Part shown: one piece after another, positions 8,635 to 18,984 of the stretch
Position numbering within the stretch: position 1 is the stretch's first letter
Layout: every line of letters begins with the position of its first letter
Assembly: GCA_004282745.1 (NCBI GenBank)
Contig: SHMT01000020.1
Span: forward strand, 24,121 to 88,120
Length of the DNA stretch: 64,000 nt
Direction of reading: 5' to 3'
From: Candidatus Scalindua sp. SCAELEC01
GTDB lineage: Bacteria > Planctomycetota > Brocadiia > Brocadiales > Scalinduaceae
The notes under the pieces: generated by a model
Told to the model about the DNA's origin: nothing
Databases searched by the model: none
Seen by the model: the letters and a program-made list of their open reading frames with translations, nothing else
Program-made: the position numbers and the translations under genes

Positions 8635-10003
8635 AACGGCGCGTACTACCGATAAAGATACAACTACCGACAAAGATACGGCCGCTGATAAAGATATTAT
8701 AACTACCGACAAAGACACAAACGAGAGGTATGAAGAGATTAAGAAAGGGGATATGCACATAACGGCACTTCAAAAAATGACCATAAAGGAGTTGCAAGAG
8801 ACATCAAAGAAAGAGGGCATAAAGGAGTATACGGGCCTCAAAAAACAGGACTTAATCTTTAAAATACTTAAGGAACGGGTGAATCAAAATGGCCTTATGT
8901 ACGGTGAAGGGGTTGCAGAAGTATTGTCGGAAGGCTTCGGGTTTTTACGTTCACCAGATTATAACTATCTACCTTGTCCCGATGATATCTATATCTCTCC
9001 ATCTCAGATTAGGCGCTTTGGTATTAGGACTGGAGCAATAATATCCGGGCAAATTCGACCACCAAAGGAGAATGAAAGATATTTTGCCCTGCTCAGGGTA
9101 GAGGCCATAAACTTCGAAAACCCGGATATAATGAATGAAAATATTGTTTTTGATGATCTAACGCCGCTTCATCCTTCAAACCGTCTCTTGTTAGAAGCAA
9201 AGAAAGATGAAATTGAAATGAGAATAATTGACTTGGTTACTCCGATAGGCAAAGGACAGCGAGGTTTGATTGTGGCACCACCTCGTACAGGAAAAACTGT
9301 CTTGCTCCAAGAAATTGCCAACAGTATTACAAAAAATCACCCTGAAGTGTATCTCATTATCCTTTTAATTGACGAACGGCCTGAAGAGGTAACGGATATG
9401 GACCGATCTGTTCAAGCGGAAGTAATTGGTTCGACATTCGATGAGCCAGCGAGTCGACATGTTCAGGTAGCAGAGATGGTAATTGAGAAAGCGAAACGGA
9501 TGGTTGAATACCGAAAAGATGTTGTGATTTTACTCGACTCCATTACACGCCTTGCAAGGGCATACAATACAGAAATACCTCATAGTGGAAAAATTTTGTC
9601 TGGTGGTGTAGATGCCAGTGCCCTGCAAAAGCCCAAAAGATTTTTTGGTGCTGCAAGAAATATTGAGGAGGGCGGAAGTTTAACCATTATAGCTACAGCT
9701 CTTGTCGATACGGGAAGCAGGATGGATGAAGTCATCTTCGAGGAGTTTAAGGGGACCGGTAACATGGAACTGCATTTAGTCAGAAAACTCGCTGACAGGA
9801 GGCTTTTCCCGGCCATCGACATAAATAGATCAGGTACAAGGAAGGAAGATTTGCTTCTTGACCCTGAAGAGTTGAAGCGGACGTGGGCGCTACGTCGGGT
9901 ATTGAGCGAGATGAACTCTTCAGAAGCGCTGGAACTACTCATGAAAAAATTAGGAAAGGTGCCCACCAATGCAGAGTTTCTCATGAGCATGAATCTGAAA
10001 TAA
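8615..10003 (+). CDS. rho: transcription termination factor Rho
   Basis: Rho is the hexameric RNA-dependent ATPase that ends transcription. I start at the second ATG (MVTTKTK) because GGAGG lies five bases upstream; the first ATG at 8603 has no such site. The protein has 462 residues. Residues 1-40 are a low-complexity run of repeated TTDKDT-like units. The Rho N-terminal domain ([15 protein letters not shown]), the RNA-binding cold-shock-like domain ([16 protein letters not shown]) and the ATPase core follow: P-loop [21 protein letters not shown], Walker [17 protein letters not shown], and the Q/R loops. It overlaps coaE and converges on mnmG. Confidence 0.97.
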   Translation: MVTTKTKTARTTDKDTTTDKDTAADKDIITTDKDTNERYEEIKKGDMHITALQKMTIKELQETSKKEGIKEYTGLKKQDLIFKILKERVNQNGLMYGEGVAEVLSEGFGFLRSPDYNYLPCPDDIYISPSQIRRFGIRTGAIISGQIRPPKENERYFALLRVEAINFENPDIMNENIVFDDLTPLHPSNRLLLEAKKDEIEMRIIDLVTPIGKGQRGLIVAPPRTGKTVLLQEIANSITKNHPEVYLIILLIDERPEEVTDMDRSVQAEVIGSTFDEPASRHVQVAEMVIEKAKRMVEYRKDVVILLDSITRLARAYNTEIPHSGKILSGGVDASALQKPKRFFGAARNIEEGGSLTIIATALVDTGSRMDEVIFEEFKGTGNMELHLVRKLADRRLFPAIDINRSGTRKEDLLLDPEELKRTWALRRVLSEMNSSEALELLMKKLGKVPTNAEFLMSMNLK

Positions 10004-10072
10004 GAACAGATCAAATTGTTCCCTCTCTTGGTGCTTTTTCTCTTCACGAATGGGATCGACTGTTTATAAACC

Positions 10073-11899
10073 CTAAAGCTTTATTCGCTTTCGGTTTTTC
10101 CCCGTTAGATAAACCATTAAAATTGAAATATCAGCGGGAGACACACCTGAAATTCGTGAAGCCTGACCGAGGGAAACGGGATGGATCTCGTGCAATTTTT
10201 GGCGAGCCTCCTTCCTTAAGCCCGGTATCTCTTCATATCGAAACCATGACGGGAGTTGGAGACTTTCCATTCTTTTGAATTTTTCGATTTGTTGTTGCTG
10301 CCTCTCGATATATCCCTTATATTTTATCTCAATTTCTATTTGCTCTTGAGTAAGTGGTGAGATATTTAACTTTTTCAAATCGTCATCCATCTTTAGTAAA
10401 TCATCATAACCAACTTGAGGTCTTCTCAGAAGTTTTGCGAGCGAATCTGCGCCGTTACGTTTGCGTTCAAGACATTCAATATTTTCAGATATCTCTTTCT
10501 CCTTGGCCTGGAGCATGTGCCATTGTTCATTTTTTATTAAACCGAACTGATATCCATACTTCATAAGCCTCCTGTCGGCGTTGTCGTGTCGAAGGGTGAG
10601 GCGGTATTCAGCCCGTGAAGTAAACATTCTGTATGGTTCACTCGTGCCTTTTGTCACCAGATCATCAATTAATACTCCGACATATGCCTCTGAACGATCC
10701 AAAATGAAAGGATCAGAACCCTCTATTTTTCGTACAGCATTTATTCCGGCCATCATTCCCTGTGCCGCTGCTTCTTCATATCCCGAAGTTCCGTTAATCT
10801 GTCCGGCCAAGAAGAGGTTTTCAATAATCTTTGTTTCCAAAGAGTGCTTAATCTGAGTGGGTGGTACATAATCATATTCAATTGCATAGCCGTAACGCGT
10901 GATCTCTGCCTTCTCCAACCCCTCTATAGAATGAACCATTGCCTCCTGGACATCGTATGGAATAGAGGTAGAGATGCCGTTACAATACACTTCTGACGTG
11001 TTTGTGCCTTCGGGTTCAATAAATATCTGATGCTTCTGTTTATCAGGAAATCTGACAATTTTATCTTCAATGGAGGGACAATAACGTGGGCCGACCCCAT
11101 TAATCTGTCCTGTATAGAGCGGGGAACGATCTAAGTTTGAGCGGACAATATCATGGGTAACATCATTCGTATGCGTTATATAGCACTTCACCTGATTTTG
11201 GGAGATCTTTTTTGTCGAAAATGAGAATGCGGTAGGTTGTTCATCTCCCTTTTGTTCTTTTAACACTGTGTAATCAATTTTGTTCCCGTTTAGGCGTGGC
11301 GATGTTCCCGTTTTAAGTCTATCCATCTGGAAGCCAAAACGTTTCAAGTCATCTGAAAGTGTATCAGAAGAGGGTTCACTGGCCCTACCACCTTTTGTCG
11401 TATTTTTTCCTATGTGAATTATTCCATTCAAAAAAGTACCGGTTGTCAGGATCAGGGATTTTGCATGATATCGTATCCCATTTTTGCTGATGAGACCAAA
11501 AATTTTTTCATTCTTGACGATAATTTTGTCGATGGTGTCCTGACGTAACGATAGATTTTCTTGCGACTCTAATCTCCTCTTCATCGAAAACTGATAGAGT
11601 TTCTTATCTGCTTGAGCACGGGGTGATCTAACCGCGTGTCCTTTACTTGCGTTGAGCAATCGAAACTGAATACCGGTTTCATCGATTACCTTTCCCATTT
11701 CTCCTCCAAGTGCGTCAACTTCCCGTACTAATTGCCCCTTTGCAAGGCCCCCAATTGCAGGATTACATGACATTTGGGCAACGGTATCTAAGTTGATGGA
11801 AAGTAAAGCCGTACGCATACCCATCCTTGCAGAGACCAGTGCCGCTTCGCACCCTGCATGCCCTGCTCCAACAACAACTATGTCATAGTCCATGTGCAT
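10073..11899 (-). CDS. mnmG: tRNA uridine-5-carboxymethylaminomethyl modification enzyme MnmG (GidA)
   Basis: MnmG is the FAD-dependent partner of MnmE that modifies the wobble uridine of several tRNAs. The open frame begins with a TTG at 11911; I prefer the ATG at 11899, and an ATG at 11893 is also possible. The protein has about 608 residues. The FAD-binding [13 protein letters not shown] is at residues 8-20, [11 protein letters not shown] at 45-55, and the second signature [11 protein letters not shown] is in the middle. The C-terminal helical domain binding MnmE is present and the length is near the family norm. It is transcribed after rny. Confidence 0.96.
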   Translation of the reverse strand: MHMDYDIVVVGAGHAGCEAALVSARMGMRTALLSINLDTVAQMSCNPAIGGLAKGQLVREVDALGGEMGKVIDETGIQFRLLNASKGHAVRSPRAQADKKLYQFSMKRRLESQENLSLRQDTIDKIIVKNEKIFGLISKNGIRYHAKSLILTTGTFLNGIIHIGKNTTKGGRASEPSSDTLSDDLKRFGFQMDRLKTGTSPRLNGNKIDYTVLKEQKGDEQPTAFSFSTKKISQNQVKCYITHTNDVTHDIVRSNLDRSPLYTGQINGVGPRYCPSIEDKIVRFPDKQKHQIFIEPEGTNTSEVYCNGISTSIPYDVQEAMVHSIEGLEKAEITRYGYAIEYDYVPPTQIKHSLETKIIENLFLAGQINGTSGYEEAAAQGMMAGINAVRKIEGSDPFILDRSEAYVGVLIDDLVTKGTSEPYRMFTSRAEYRLTLRHDNADRRLMKYGYQFGLIKNEQWHMLQAKEKEISENIECLERKRNGADSLAKLLRRPQVGYDDLLKMDDDLKKLNISPLTQEQIEIEIKYKGYIERQQQQIEKFKRMESLQLPSWFRYEEIPGLRKEARQKLHEIHPVSLGQASRISGVSPADISILMVYLTGKNRKRIKL

Positions 11900-11946
11900 T
11901 TCATTTCTCAAATTCTAAAGAGTTACCGACAAAGTTATTTAAAACG

Positions 11947-13512
11947 CTATCTGGCCTTTTCAACAATTCGCTTTTCTCTAATAACCGTAACCGTTACCTC
12001 TCCGGGATATTCCAGTTCGTCTTCGATCCCTTTGGCAACATCATGACATATTTTTGCCGCGAGATTGTCACCGACTTTGTCTGGATGCACAATTACGCGT
12101 ACCTCTCTACCGGCCTGAATGGCATAAGCGCTTTCAACACCGTTAAACGAGAGTGCAATACTTTGGAGCTTTTCCAGACGCTTAATATATTTCTCAAGTG
12201 TTTCTCGTCTCGCACCAGGTCTACTTGCCGATATCGCATCTGCAGCATTTACCAAAACTGCATATACGGTTTGGACAGGAACCTCTTCATGATGTGAAGC
12301 AATTGCATTCACCACCTCAGGTTTTTCATCCAATCTCTTAGCAATATCAGCACCCACCAGTGCATGTGTTCCCTCAACATCACCACTAACGGCCTTTCCG
12401 ATATCATGTAAGAGTCCGCATCTTTTGGCTAGCTGGGAATCGAGATTTAATTCACCTGCAAGGATACCCATAAGCTGAGATACTTCGATTGAGTGTTGGA
12501 GTTGATTCTGTCCATAGCTTGTCCGGTATCGCAATCGGCCAATCAAATTACTAATTTCTTGAGGCAAATCTAAGATTCCGAGATCGAAACTTGTCTGTTT
12601 TCCCGTTTCCTGAATAATTTGATCAATCTCTTTCTCTGTGTCTTTTACAACCTCTTCAATACGTGTTGGATGGATCCTCCCGTCTAAAATCAACTTATTT
12701 ATGGCTACCCGGGCAACTTCCCTACGGACACTGTCAAATCCGGAAAGTACTATGCTTCCAGGAGTATCATCTACGATTACGTCAATCCCCGTAGCCTTTT
12801 CAAATGCCCTTATATTTCTCCCCTCCCTACCGATGATACGACCCTTCATTTCATCGCTCGGTAGTGCTATCGTACTTACAACATTGTCTACGGTGTTATT
12901 TGCCGTGCATCGTTGTATTGCCGTGCATATTAACGAAACTGCATTTGCCTCAGCGGTCTCTTTCGCTTTTTGTACATGCTTTTCAATCAGATTCGCACAC
13001 TCCTGCTCCATCTCTTTTTCAAGACGGCTTAATAAAAGTTTTTCCGCACTCTCTTTTTCCAAGCCGGAAATTCTCAGGAGCGCCCCTTTCTCTTCTTGAA
13101 TCAATTCATCCAGCTCTATCCTTCTCTTATTGCTCTCCCTCTCTTTGTTAGACAAGTTAGAAGCTAAATTCTCAAGGTATTTCTCCTTTTTCGTCGAGAG
13201 ATCTATCTTCCTCTCAAGGTTGTCCTCCCGTTTACTGAGGCGACGTTCCAAGTGACGTAATTCTTGTTTTGTCTCTTGCGCCTCCTTCTCAAAGGCCTCT
13301 CTTCTTTTATAAATTTCCTCTCTTGCAACAATGTCAGCATTTTTGATTATGATTTCTGACTGTGATTTTGCCTCTTTAATTAAGTTCTTTGATGTCCTCT
13401 CATTACCGATCTGACGAAGTTTAAAAAACAGAAGGCAGATAAAAAAACCGATACCGATACAAGCAGTCAATAAAGTATAAAAAATTGCAGGATTTCTTAA
13501 GATGTCATTAAT
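11947..13512 (-). CDS. rny: ribonuclease Y, with probable AUU start codon
   Basis: RNase Y is the membrane-anchored endoribonuclease that initiates mRNA decay. The order is an N-terminal membrane segment, a long coiled coil rich in Glu/Lys/Arg, a KH domain (GRIIGREGRNIRAFE) and an HD domain (LLHDIGKA). No ATG starts the frame. The first standard start is TTG at 13470, which lacks a Shine-Dalgarno. AAGGAGGTG lies at the right distance from an in-frame ATT at 13510-13512 (nine bases after GGAGG). Using it gives 521 residues, the usual length, and completes the membrane helix (ILRNPAIFYTLLTACIGIGFF). The start choice is my inference. Confidence 0.93.
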   Translation of the reverse strand: MNDILRNPAIFYTLLTACIGIGFFICLLFFKLRQIGNERTSKNLIKEAKSQSEIIIKNADIVAREEIYKRREAFEKEAQETKQELRHLERRLSKREDNLERKIDLSTKKEKYLENLASNLSNKERESNKRRIELDELIQEEKGALLRISGLEKESAEKLLLSRLEKEMEQECANLIEKHVQKAKETAEANAVSLICTAIQRCTANNTVDNVVSTIALPSDEMKGRIIGREGRNIRAFEKATGIDVIVDDTPGSIVLSGFDSVRREVARVAINKLILDGRIHPTRIEEVVKDTEKEIDQIIQETGKQTSFDLGILDLPQEISNLIGRLRYRTSYGQNQLQHSIEVSQLMGILAGELNLDSQLAKRCGLLHDIGKAVSGDVEGTHALVGADIAKRLDEKPEVVNAIASHHEEVPVQTVYAVLVNAADAISASRPGARRETLEKYIKRLEKLQSIALSFNGVESAYAIQAGREVRVIVHPDKVGDNLAAKICHDVAKGIEDELEYPGEVTVTVIREKRIVEKAR

Positions 13513-14236
13513 AGAAAATCACCTCCTTTTATGCCAGAACCAAAAAAAAGGTCACGAAAATTTTAATTAGCTGTTATTTGTATTTAAGTGCGACAGGTCT
13601 GAGGAAAGGGAATAAACAGAGAGCTATTTCATCAAAGAAATGGTTTTAGTGCCATCATATTTATAGATAATTTAGCAACGATTTAACATTATTTACTACA
13701 ATACGCTCGTATAAAAAGTGCAAAATTAAACACATCAGGTATTCGTTAACAAAAAGCAGTTTATCAATATGACACCAAACCACGATCAAGGATTTCTTGA
13801 ATTCTTGTTACACTTTCTGCTTTTTAATAATATTCTCTTCTAAAAGCAATGGAGCTGATGATCAATGAATCATTTAAATAGCGTCCCTTTCGAACCTTTG
13901 TCAATAGAAAACCACACATAGGGTAACAGTCTCAAAACAAGTCGTAATTCTATAGTACTAAAATTCCATAGTCAAGCAATATTTAGACATATAATGTCAA
14001 TAAAGACAATGGTAAAAAGAAGTAGAACTAAGATTATGATTAACTATTGACAACTTATTTGACCTATGTATAATCGGAACTAATGTCGACATTTTTTTGT
14101 TCGTTGTTTTTTTCACCTTTGCACTGAGTTGTTTCGCGATATGAATCAAGAAAGGATTGATGTCGCTTAATCGGTGCTTTTTGGTATAAGATTTGGTAGG
14201 TCCCATAAAGCAACTGATTCCATTCCTCCAATTAGA
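13513..14236. other. divergent intergenic region, no gene seen
   Basis: About 720 bases between the rny and holB starts. The sequence is AT-rich. The short open frames have no ribosome binding site or recognisable domain. The promoters of both flanking genes should lie here, but I could not pick a convincing pair. Confidence 0.45.
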
Positions 14237-15274
14237 ATGTCATTCAATACTCTTTTATCACAAGACCACATCATTAATTACTTCAAAAGTGTTATTGAAA
14301 GCAATCATCTGGCGCACGCATATATTTTCACGGGGCAAGAGGGTGTGGGAAAGTCGCTCTTTACGAAAGAATTTATAAAAGCCCTGACCTGTTTAGAAAA
14401 TGAAAATGGTCATTGTGATGTGTGTCACAACTGCTCGAGAATCAATGGGCATAATCATCCAGACGTTCATTGGGAGGTTTTAGACAAAAAAGAAAAATTC
14501 ATCAAGATAGAAAGAGTACGCAATCTCCAGCATACAGCAAGCCTTTGTCCAGTGGAATTAAACTCTAAAATTTTTGTTATTCAGGATGCAGAGAGAATGA
14601 ATGAAGAGGCTGCTAATTGTTTACTCAAGACAATTGAAGAACCCACACCAAATACCCTCTTTATCCTTATCACCAATTCACTATCACGTTTAAAAAAGAC
14701 TATTGTTTCTCGGTGCCAAGTAATAAGGTTCAAGTCCATCCACTCGCAAGTAATTAGAGAGTATTTGATGAAAAAATTCAACAATGACGGTGAGGAGATA
14801 GAGTGGGCGGCCAAGTATAGTTGCGGAAGTATCGGTAAGGCTTGTGCATTATTGAAGGAAGACTTTTTTAAAGAAAACAACAATGTTATAAACAAAATAT
14901 CTAGATTAAACACTGAGCAGAATATTTCTTGTGCTGAGGAGTTTGTCAATTCTGCCTTAACCCCGACTCGTTCGTTAGAAGAAGGCAGACAAGTCCTTCG
15001 GGACATTCTCAATTGCATTTTACGATATTATCGCGACATGTTAATATTTAAGATTAACAAGAGAGAAAATAGCGACAAGGCAAGACTCCCCCTTTTTAAT
15101 GCTAACCGTTCAGATACCATTCAGCTTCATAGTGATACCACTTCTCAGGAAACTATCGTAAAAATTATTTATGAGATTTTGTTTTCATTAGAATATCTTG
15201 ATGCTAATGTAAATATTCATCTGTTAATCGAAAGTCTTTTTATCAGGATCTCGGGATCGAATAACCAGCGTTAA
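14237..15274 (+). CDS. holB: DNA polymerase III delta' subunit (clamp loader)
   Basis: HolB is part of the clamp loader that places the beta clamp on DNA. I start at the ATG giving MSFNTLLSQD; the frame extends upstream to a GTG at 14174. The protein has 345 residues. The opening F-LLSQDHIINYFKS...HAYIF is typical, with P-loop GQEGVGKS at residues 33-40, a zinc-binding Cys cluster (CLENENGHCDVCHNC), the Walker B-like KIFVIQDAERMNEEAANCLLK region and ITNSLSRLKKTIVSRCQ (sensor 1/SRC motif). The C-terminal third is helical. It converges on ileS, 31 bases away. Confidence 0.92.
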   Translation: MSFNTLLSQDHIINYFKSVIESNHLAHAYIFTGQEGVGKSLFTKEFIKALTCLENENGHCDVCHNCSRINGHNHPDVHWEVLDKKEKFIKIERVRNLQHTASLCPVELNSKIFVIQDAERMNEEAANCLLKTIEEPTPNTLFILITNSLSRLKKTIVSRCQVIRFKSIHSQVIREYLMKKFNNDGEEIEWAAKYSCGSIGKACALLKEDFFKENNNVINKISRLNTEQNISCAEEFVNSALTPTRSLEEGRQVLRDILNCILRYYRDMLIFKINKRENSDKARLPLFNANRSDTIQLHSDTTSQETIVKIIYEILFSLEYLDANVNIHLLIESLFIRISGSNNQR

Positions 15275-15305
15275 TGGGTTCAAATGTGAAAGCTTTCAGA
15301 GCGCT

Positions 15306-18113
15306 TTATACCTCGATCTGCTCAATAACTTCTGCACATCGCTTACAGAGGGACGAATATTTTTCAAGCGTACCTACTTCCTTGCGGAAATTCCAGCATC
15401 TTTCGCATTTGTTGCTCTCCGACATTTTTACCGTTACCCATAAGTTATTAAAATTTTCGCCTACATGTGCAGAATCTAAAGTTTCATTACTGATCGTCAC
15501 TTCAGATACAATAAATATCATGGGTAAATCACGGTGATATTTTTCTAAAAACTGAAAGAGTTCGTCGTCGTTTGTGTAGAGAGCGACCGCCGCTTCAAGA
15601 GAATTACCGATTTTCTTTTCTGCTCTCATTTTTTCCAGTTCTCGTGCAACATCTGACCGTATTTTAATTATTTTATCCCAACTCTTATCTAACTCTTCAT
15701 CAATATGTTTTTCATTAATTTCCGGCCAATCTGACAGATGTACACTAGTACTTTCACCTTCCGTCTCCATCCAAACTTCTTCTGCCGTGTAAACGAGAAT
15801 TGGAGCCAATAGCCTGACCAACACACTGTTTATCCTATGCAGAACAGTCTGCGCCGCCCTTCTTTGTTGAGAATTTTTCGAAAATGTATAGAGACGATCT
15901 TTCAAGATATCAAAATAAAAAGAGCTCATCTCTACAACACAAAAATTCTGAATGGTGTGGTATACACGATGAAATTGCAATAGCTCATAAGCTGAGGTTA
16001 CTGTATTAATGAGTTTCTCCGTCTTGAGCAATGCCCACTTGTCAATCTCCCAGAGCTTTTCATATTCTATGCTGTCATTCTTTGGATCGAAATCACATAT
16101 GTTTCCAAGAATATATCTAAACGTATTCCTGAACCGTCTATATGAATCTGACGTACGTTGAATAATCGCACGGGAGGTGTTCATTTCATTTCTATACTCC
16201 ATCGAGGCTGTCCATAATCTGAGAACATCTCCTCCCAACTCTGTTAAAGCATCACTCACCGATACGAAATTACCCAGTGATTTAGACATTTTTTCACCTT
16301 TTTCATCCACGACAAACCCGTGTGTCAGCACTGTCTTAAAAGGTGCACATCCCCATGCCGCAACAGAGGGAAGGAGTGACAACTGGAACCAGCCTCTATG
16401 TTGATCGCTTCCCTCAAGATACATATCTGCTGGAAATGACAAATAATTACGCTTATGGAGAACAGAGTGATGGCTTGAACCTGATTCAAACCACACGTCA
16501 AAGATATCGTTCTCTTTTTCAAATGTAGCGGAACCACACTTTGAACATTTTATACCTTCAGGTAGAAATTCTTGAGAATTTTTATAAAACCAACTATCCG
16601 CTCCATACTGTAAGAACATATCACGTACGTGATAGACAACATCTACATCCAAAAGTGTTTCTTGGCAATTCGTGCAATAAAATACAGGGATAGGCACTCC
16701 CCAAGATCGTTGTCTGGAAATACACCAATCGGGACGATCCTTAATCATATTAGACATCCGTACTTCTCCCCAGGTTGGCAACCATTTTGTTTTTTTTACC
16801 TGATCTAATACCTCTTCTCGAAGTCCACAATGGTCCAAACTCACAAACCACTGCTCAGTAGCACGGAAAATCACCGGTTCTTTGCAACGCCAACAGTGAG
16901 GATATGAATGTTGTAGATTATCCTTATATAATAAAAGGCCTAATTCCTCTAATTTTTTTTGTATAGATTTATTACCTTCAGAGATATGCTGTTTTGCAAA
17001 AAGCCCAGCTTCTTCTGTAAAAAAACCTGACTTGTCAACAGGACTAAGGATAGGCATGTTATACCGTAAACCTGTTACATAATCATCCTGTCCATGGCCT
17101 GGAGCAGTGTGTACGCAACCAGTTCCGTCAGAAAGGGTAACATAATCTGCCAAAACGAGTGATCCAGATCTTTCCATCATCGCATGTTGGTAGGTAAGTC
17201 CTTCCAGAGAGCTACCAGTTGCAGTTCCAAGTAAATCATATTTCTCAATCTTCAGCAAATTCATGATCGAACCAACCAAACTGTCAGCAATTATTGTAAC
17301 TTCACTCTTTTCTGTTTTAGGATTTTTATACCTTACCGCTCTGTAGCTGTAGTCTGGATGCAAAGCGATTGCAAGATTAGCAGGTAATGTCCAAGGAGTG
17401 GTTGTCCAGATCAGAATAGATACGTCTTGATTTCCAATATCCGGAAAAACGGAAGAAACGTCATCAATAATCTTAAAGTTAACATAGATTGAGGGACTTG
17501 TTTCATTTCGATATTCTAATTCAGCCTCGGCAAGGGCTGTTTCACACCGCATACACCAGTGTATAGGCTTTAGTTTTCTATATATGTAGCCCTTTTCTAC
17601 GAGTTTTCCAAAAACCTCGATTATGCCTGCTTCGTACTGGGGAGTGAAAGTGAGATACGAAGATCCCCAATCGGCAGAAACACCCAAAGATCTAAACTGC
17701 TTCATCTGAATCTTAACGAATTTTTCTGCATACTGTTTACACTTCTTTCGAATCTCAATTCTTTCCATGGCTTTTGCCTTTGAACCGATCTCCTGCAGAA
17801 CCCTATGCTCTATTGGAAGACCGTGGCAGTCCCAACCGGGAATGTACGGGGCATCATATCCCCTCATGGTAAAATACCTTATAATAATATCCTTTAAAAT
17901 CTTGTTCAATCCGGTACCAATATGGAGATCGCCAGTGGGGTACGGTGGTCCATCATGAAGTATGAATTTCTTTGCACCAGAACGAGCCTTCCGTATTTTT
18001 GCATAGAGGCCTTCTGATTCCCATTTTTTCAGAAATCCTGGTTCTCTCTGCACGAGATTTCCCTTCATAGAGAATTTTGTTTTTGGTAAATTTATTGTAT
18101 CTTTATAACTCAT
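15306..18113 (-). CDS. ileS: isoleucyl-tRNA synthetase
   Basis: IleRS charges tRNA-Ile in the cytoplasm. The protein has 935 residues. The start follows GGAAGGAAG. The HIGH-type motif is DLHIGTGLN (residues 62-70), the editing domain contains TTTPWTLPAN and the TGCVHTAPGHGQDDY stretch, and KMSKS is in GEKMSKSLGN. The C-terminus carries the zinc finger CERCWNFRKEVG and, 21 residues later, CKRC. All expected parts of a bacterial-type IleRS are present. Confidence 0.98.
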   Translation of the reverse strand: MSYKDTINLPKTKFSMKGNLVQREPGFLKKWESEGLYAKIRKARSGAKKFILHDGPPYPTGDLHIGTGLNKILKDIIIRYFTMRGYDAPYIPGWDCHGLPIEHRVLQEIGSKAKAMERIEIRKKCKQYAEKFVKIQMKQFRSLGVSADWGSSYLTFTPQYEAGIIEVFGKLVEKGYIYRKLKPIHWCMRCETALAEAELEYRNETSPSIYVNFKIIDDVSSVFPDIGNQDVSILIWTTTPWTLPANLAIALHPDYSYRAVRYKNPKTEKSEVTIIADSLVGSIMNLLKIEKYDLLGTATGSSLEGLTYQHAMMERSGSLVLADYVTLSDGTGCVHTAPGHGQDDYVTGLRYNMPILSPVDKSGFFTEEAGLFAKQHISEGNKSIQKKLEELGLLLYKDNLQHSYPHCWRCKEPVIFRATEQWFVSLDHCGLREEVLDQVKKTKWLPTWGEVRMSNMIKDRPDWCISRQRSWGVPIPVFYCTNCQETLLDVDVVYHVRDMFLQYGADSWFYKNSQEFLPEGIKCSKCGSATFEKENDIFDVWFESGSSHHSVLHKRNYLSFPADMYLEGSDQHRGWFQLSLLPSVAAWGCAPFKTVLTHGFVVDEKGEKMSKSLGNFVSVSDALTELGGDVLRLWTASMEYRNEMNTSRAIIQRTSDSYRRFRNTFRYILGNICDFDPKNDSIEYEKLWEIDKWALLKTEKLINTVTSAYELLQFHRVYHTIQNFCVVEMSSFYFDILKDRLYTFSKNSQQRRAAQTVLHRINSVLVRLLAPILVYTAEEVWMETEGESTSVHLSDWPEINEKHIDEELDKSWDKIIKIRSDVARELEKMRAEKKIGNSLEAAVALYTNDDELFQFLEKYHRDLPMIFIVSEVTISNETLDSAHVGENFNNLWVTVKMSESNKCERCWNFRKEVGTLEKYSSLCKRCAEVIEQIEV

Positions 18114-18174
18114 AAGTGTAGCTTCCTTCCATCAACGGGAGTGGCCTCATCGTACTAATCTTTGGAAAAACTCC

Positions 18175-18378
18175 TTAGGGCCCAGGCAAAAATAACTTGG
18201 CATTTTCAGGATATCTTCGTCCGCTCTTCACTCGTCGAATCCTCGGTGTAGCGCAGGCTACGCCTGCGGTTCAGCTCGATCGGATCGACCAAACCTGACT
18301 TAAAACTGAGCGCCCGCCCGGCTCATACCGTTCGGACGGGCGATAAATTAACAAGTTACTTTTTTTCTGGCCCCTTAG
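18175..18378 (+). repeat. Family B palindromic repeat, copy B1 (filled)
   Basis: About 204 bp between imperfect inverted ends: TAGGGCCCAGGCAAAAATAACTTG on the left and, inverted, TAAGGGGCCAGAAAAAAAGTAACTTG on the right. The centre contains CGCTCTTCACTCG, a CAGGCTACGCCTG palindrome, a CGATCGGATCGACC palindrome and the 30-nt GC-rich hairpin at 18312-18341. The right end supplies the TAA stop of the DUF167 gene. The centre is shared with copy B2 at 52624-52838. Confidence 0.8.
18312..18341 (-). repeat. Family E GC-rich hairpin, copy E1
   Basis: A 30-nt palindromic unit that reads GCCCGTCCGAACGG...CCGGGCGGGC on the minus strand. Three other copies (51154-51185, 52656-52687, 52889-52920) lie in different sequence contexts. 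Confidence 0.7.
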
Positions 18379-18692
18379 CGGGTTTGTGACCGGTCAGGCA
18401 GAACCAAATAGGTAACAAATTTATCTAGATCTTTTTTCATAAAATTACGTACAAATATTTCTTTCTCTTTTGATCTTTTACCCGCTATTATTTCTATATC
18501 AGAATTCTTTCTCTTTAACCATTTTGCAATTATTTTTACTATAGCCTTGTTTGCCTTTCCTTTTTCAGGTGGTACTGATACGGCAACTTTTAGTTGTTTG
18601 TTGTACTCTCCTATTATTCTCTCTTGACTTGAATTTGGTTGTACTTTTATGGGGATTACTATTCCATCATTTTTTTCTCTTATCTCAATCAT
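18375..18692 (-). CDS. DUF167 (YggU-type) family protein
   Basis: This small conserved cytoplasmic protein has no settled function. I take the ATG giving MIEIREKND, four bases after the acyP stop; an upstream in-frame TTG at 18716 would overlap acyP. The protein has 105 residues. The family pattern is clear: IPIKVQPNSSQERI, LKVAVSVPPEKGKANKAIVKIIAKWL and DIEIIAGKRSKEKEIFV. The stop codon lies inside the right end of repeat B1, so the last residues may be altered from the ancestral form. Confidence 0.85.
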   Translation of the reverse strand: MIEIREKNDGIVIPIKVQPNSSQERIIGEYNKQLKVAVSVPPEKGKANKAIVKIIAKWLKRKNSDIEIIAGKRSKEKEIFVRNFMKKDLDKFVTYLVLPDRSQTR

Positions 18693-18696
18693 TTCT

Positions 18697-18984
18697 TCAA
18701 AAAGACGCTGTATCAATTGTGAATGTCTTAAATGTACCCGTTGCTTGTTCCGCTTTCACCTCAATATCGGTAACATTTGCACCAGGCGGCCCCGTCTTAC
18801 ACCACTCTACCGCCTTCTCCACATTCTCTTTTCTGCCTTCAAAAACAGCTTCCACCCGTCCATCTTTACAGTTTTTGACCCAACCAGTCAAATCTAACCG
18901 ACACGCCTCTTCTCTTGTTGAGGCCCTAAAAAACACTCCCTGAACTCTCCCTTTAACAAAGATGTGCGCCCTAACGTATTCCAT
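18697..18984 (-). CDS. acyP: acylphosphatase
   Basis: This 95-residue protein hydrolyses acyl phosphates. The family pattern is complete: AHIFVKGRVQGVFFRAST with the catalytic Arg in the GRVQGVFFR loop, the catalytic Asn in TGWVKNCKDGRVEAVFEG, and GPPGANVTDIEV near the C-terminus. It is followed at once by the DUF167 gene and is probably cotranscribed with it. Confidence 0.95.
   Translation of the reverse strand: MEYVRAHIFVKGRVQGVFFRASTREEACRLDLTGWVKNCKDGRVEAVFEGRKENVEKAVEWCKTGPPGANVTDIEVKAEQATGTFKTFTIDTASF

Noticed and set aside
13997..14206. Minus-strand 69-codon frame upstream of holB
   Set aside because: Low-complexity Lys/Ser/His composition, no ribosome binding site, and it ends close to the holB start region.
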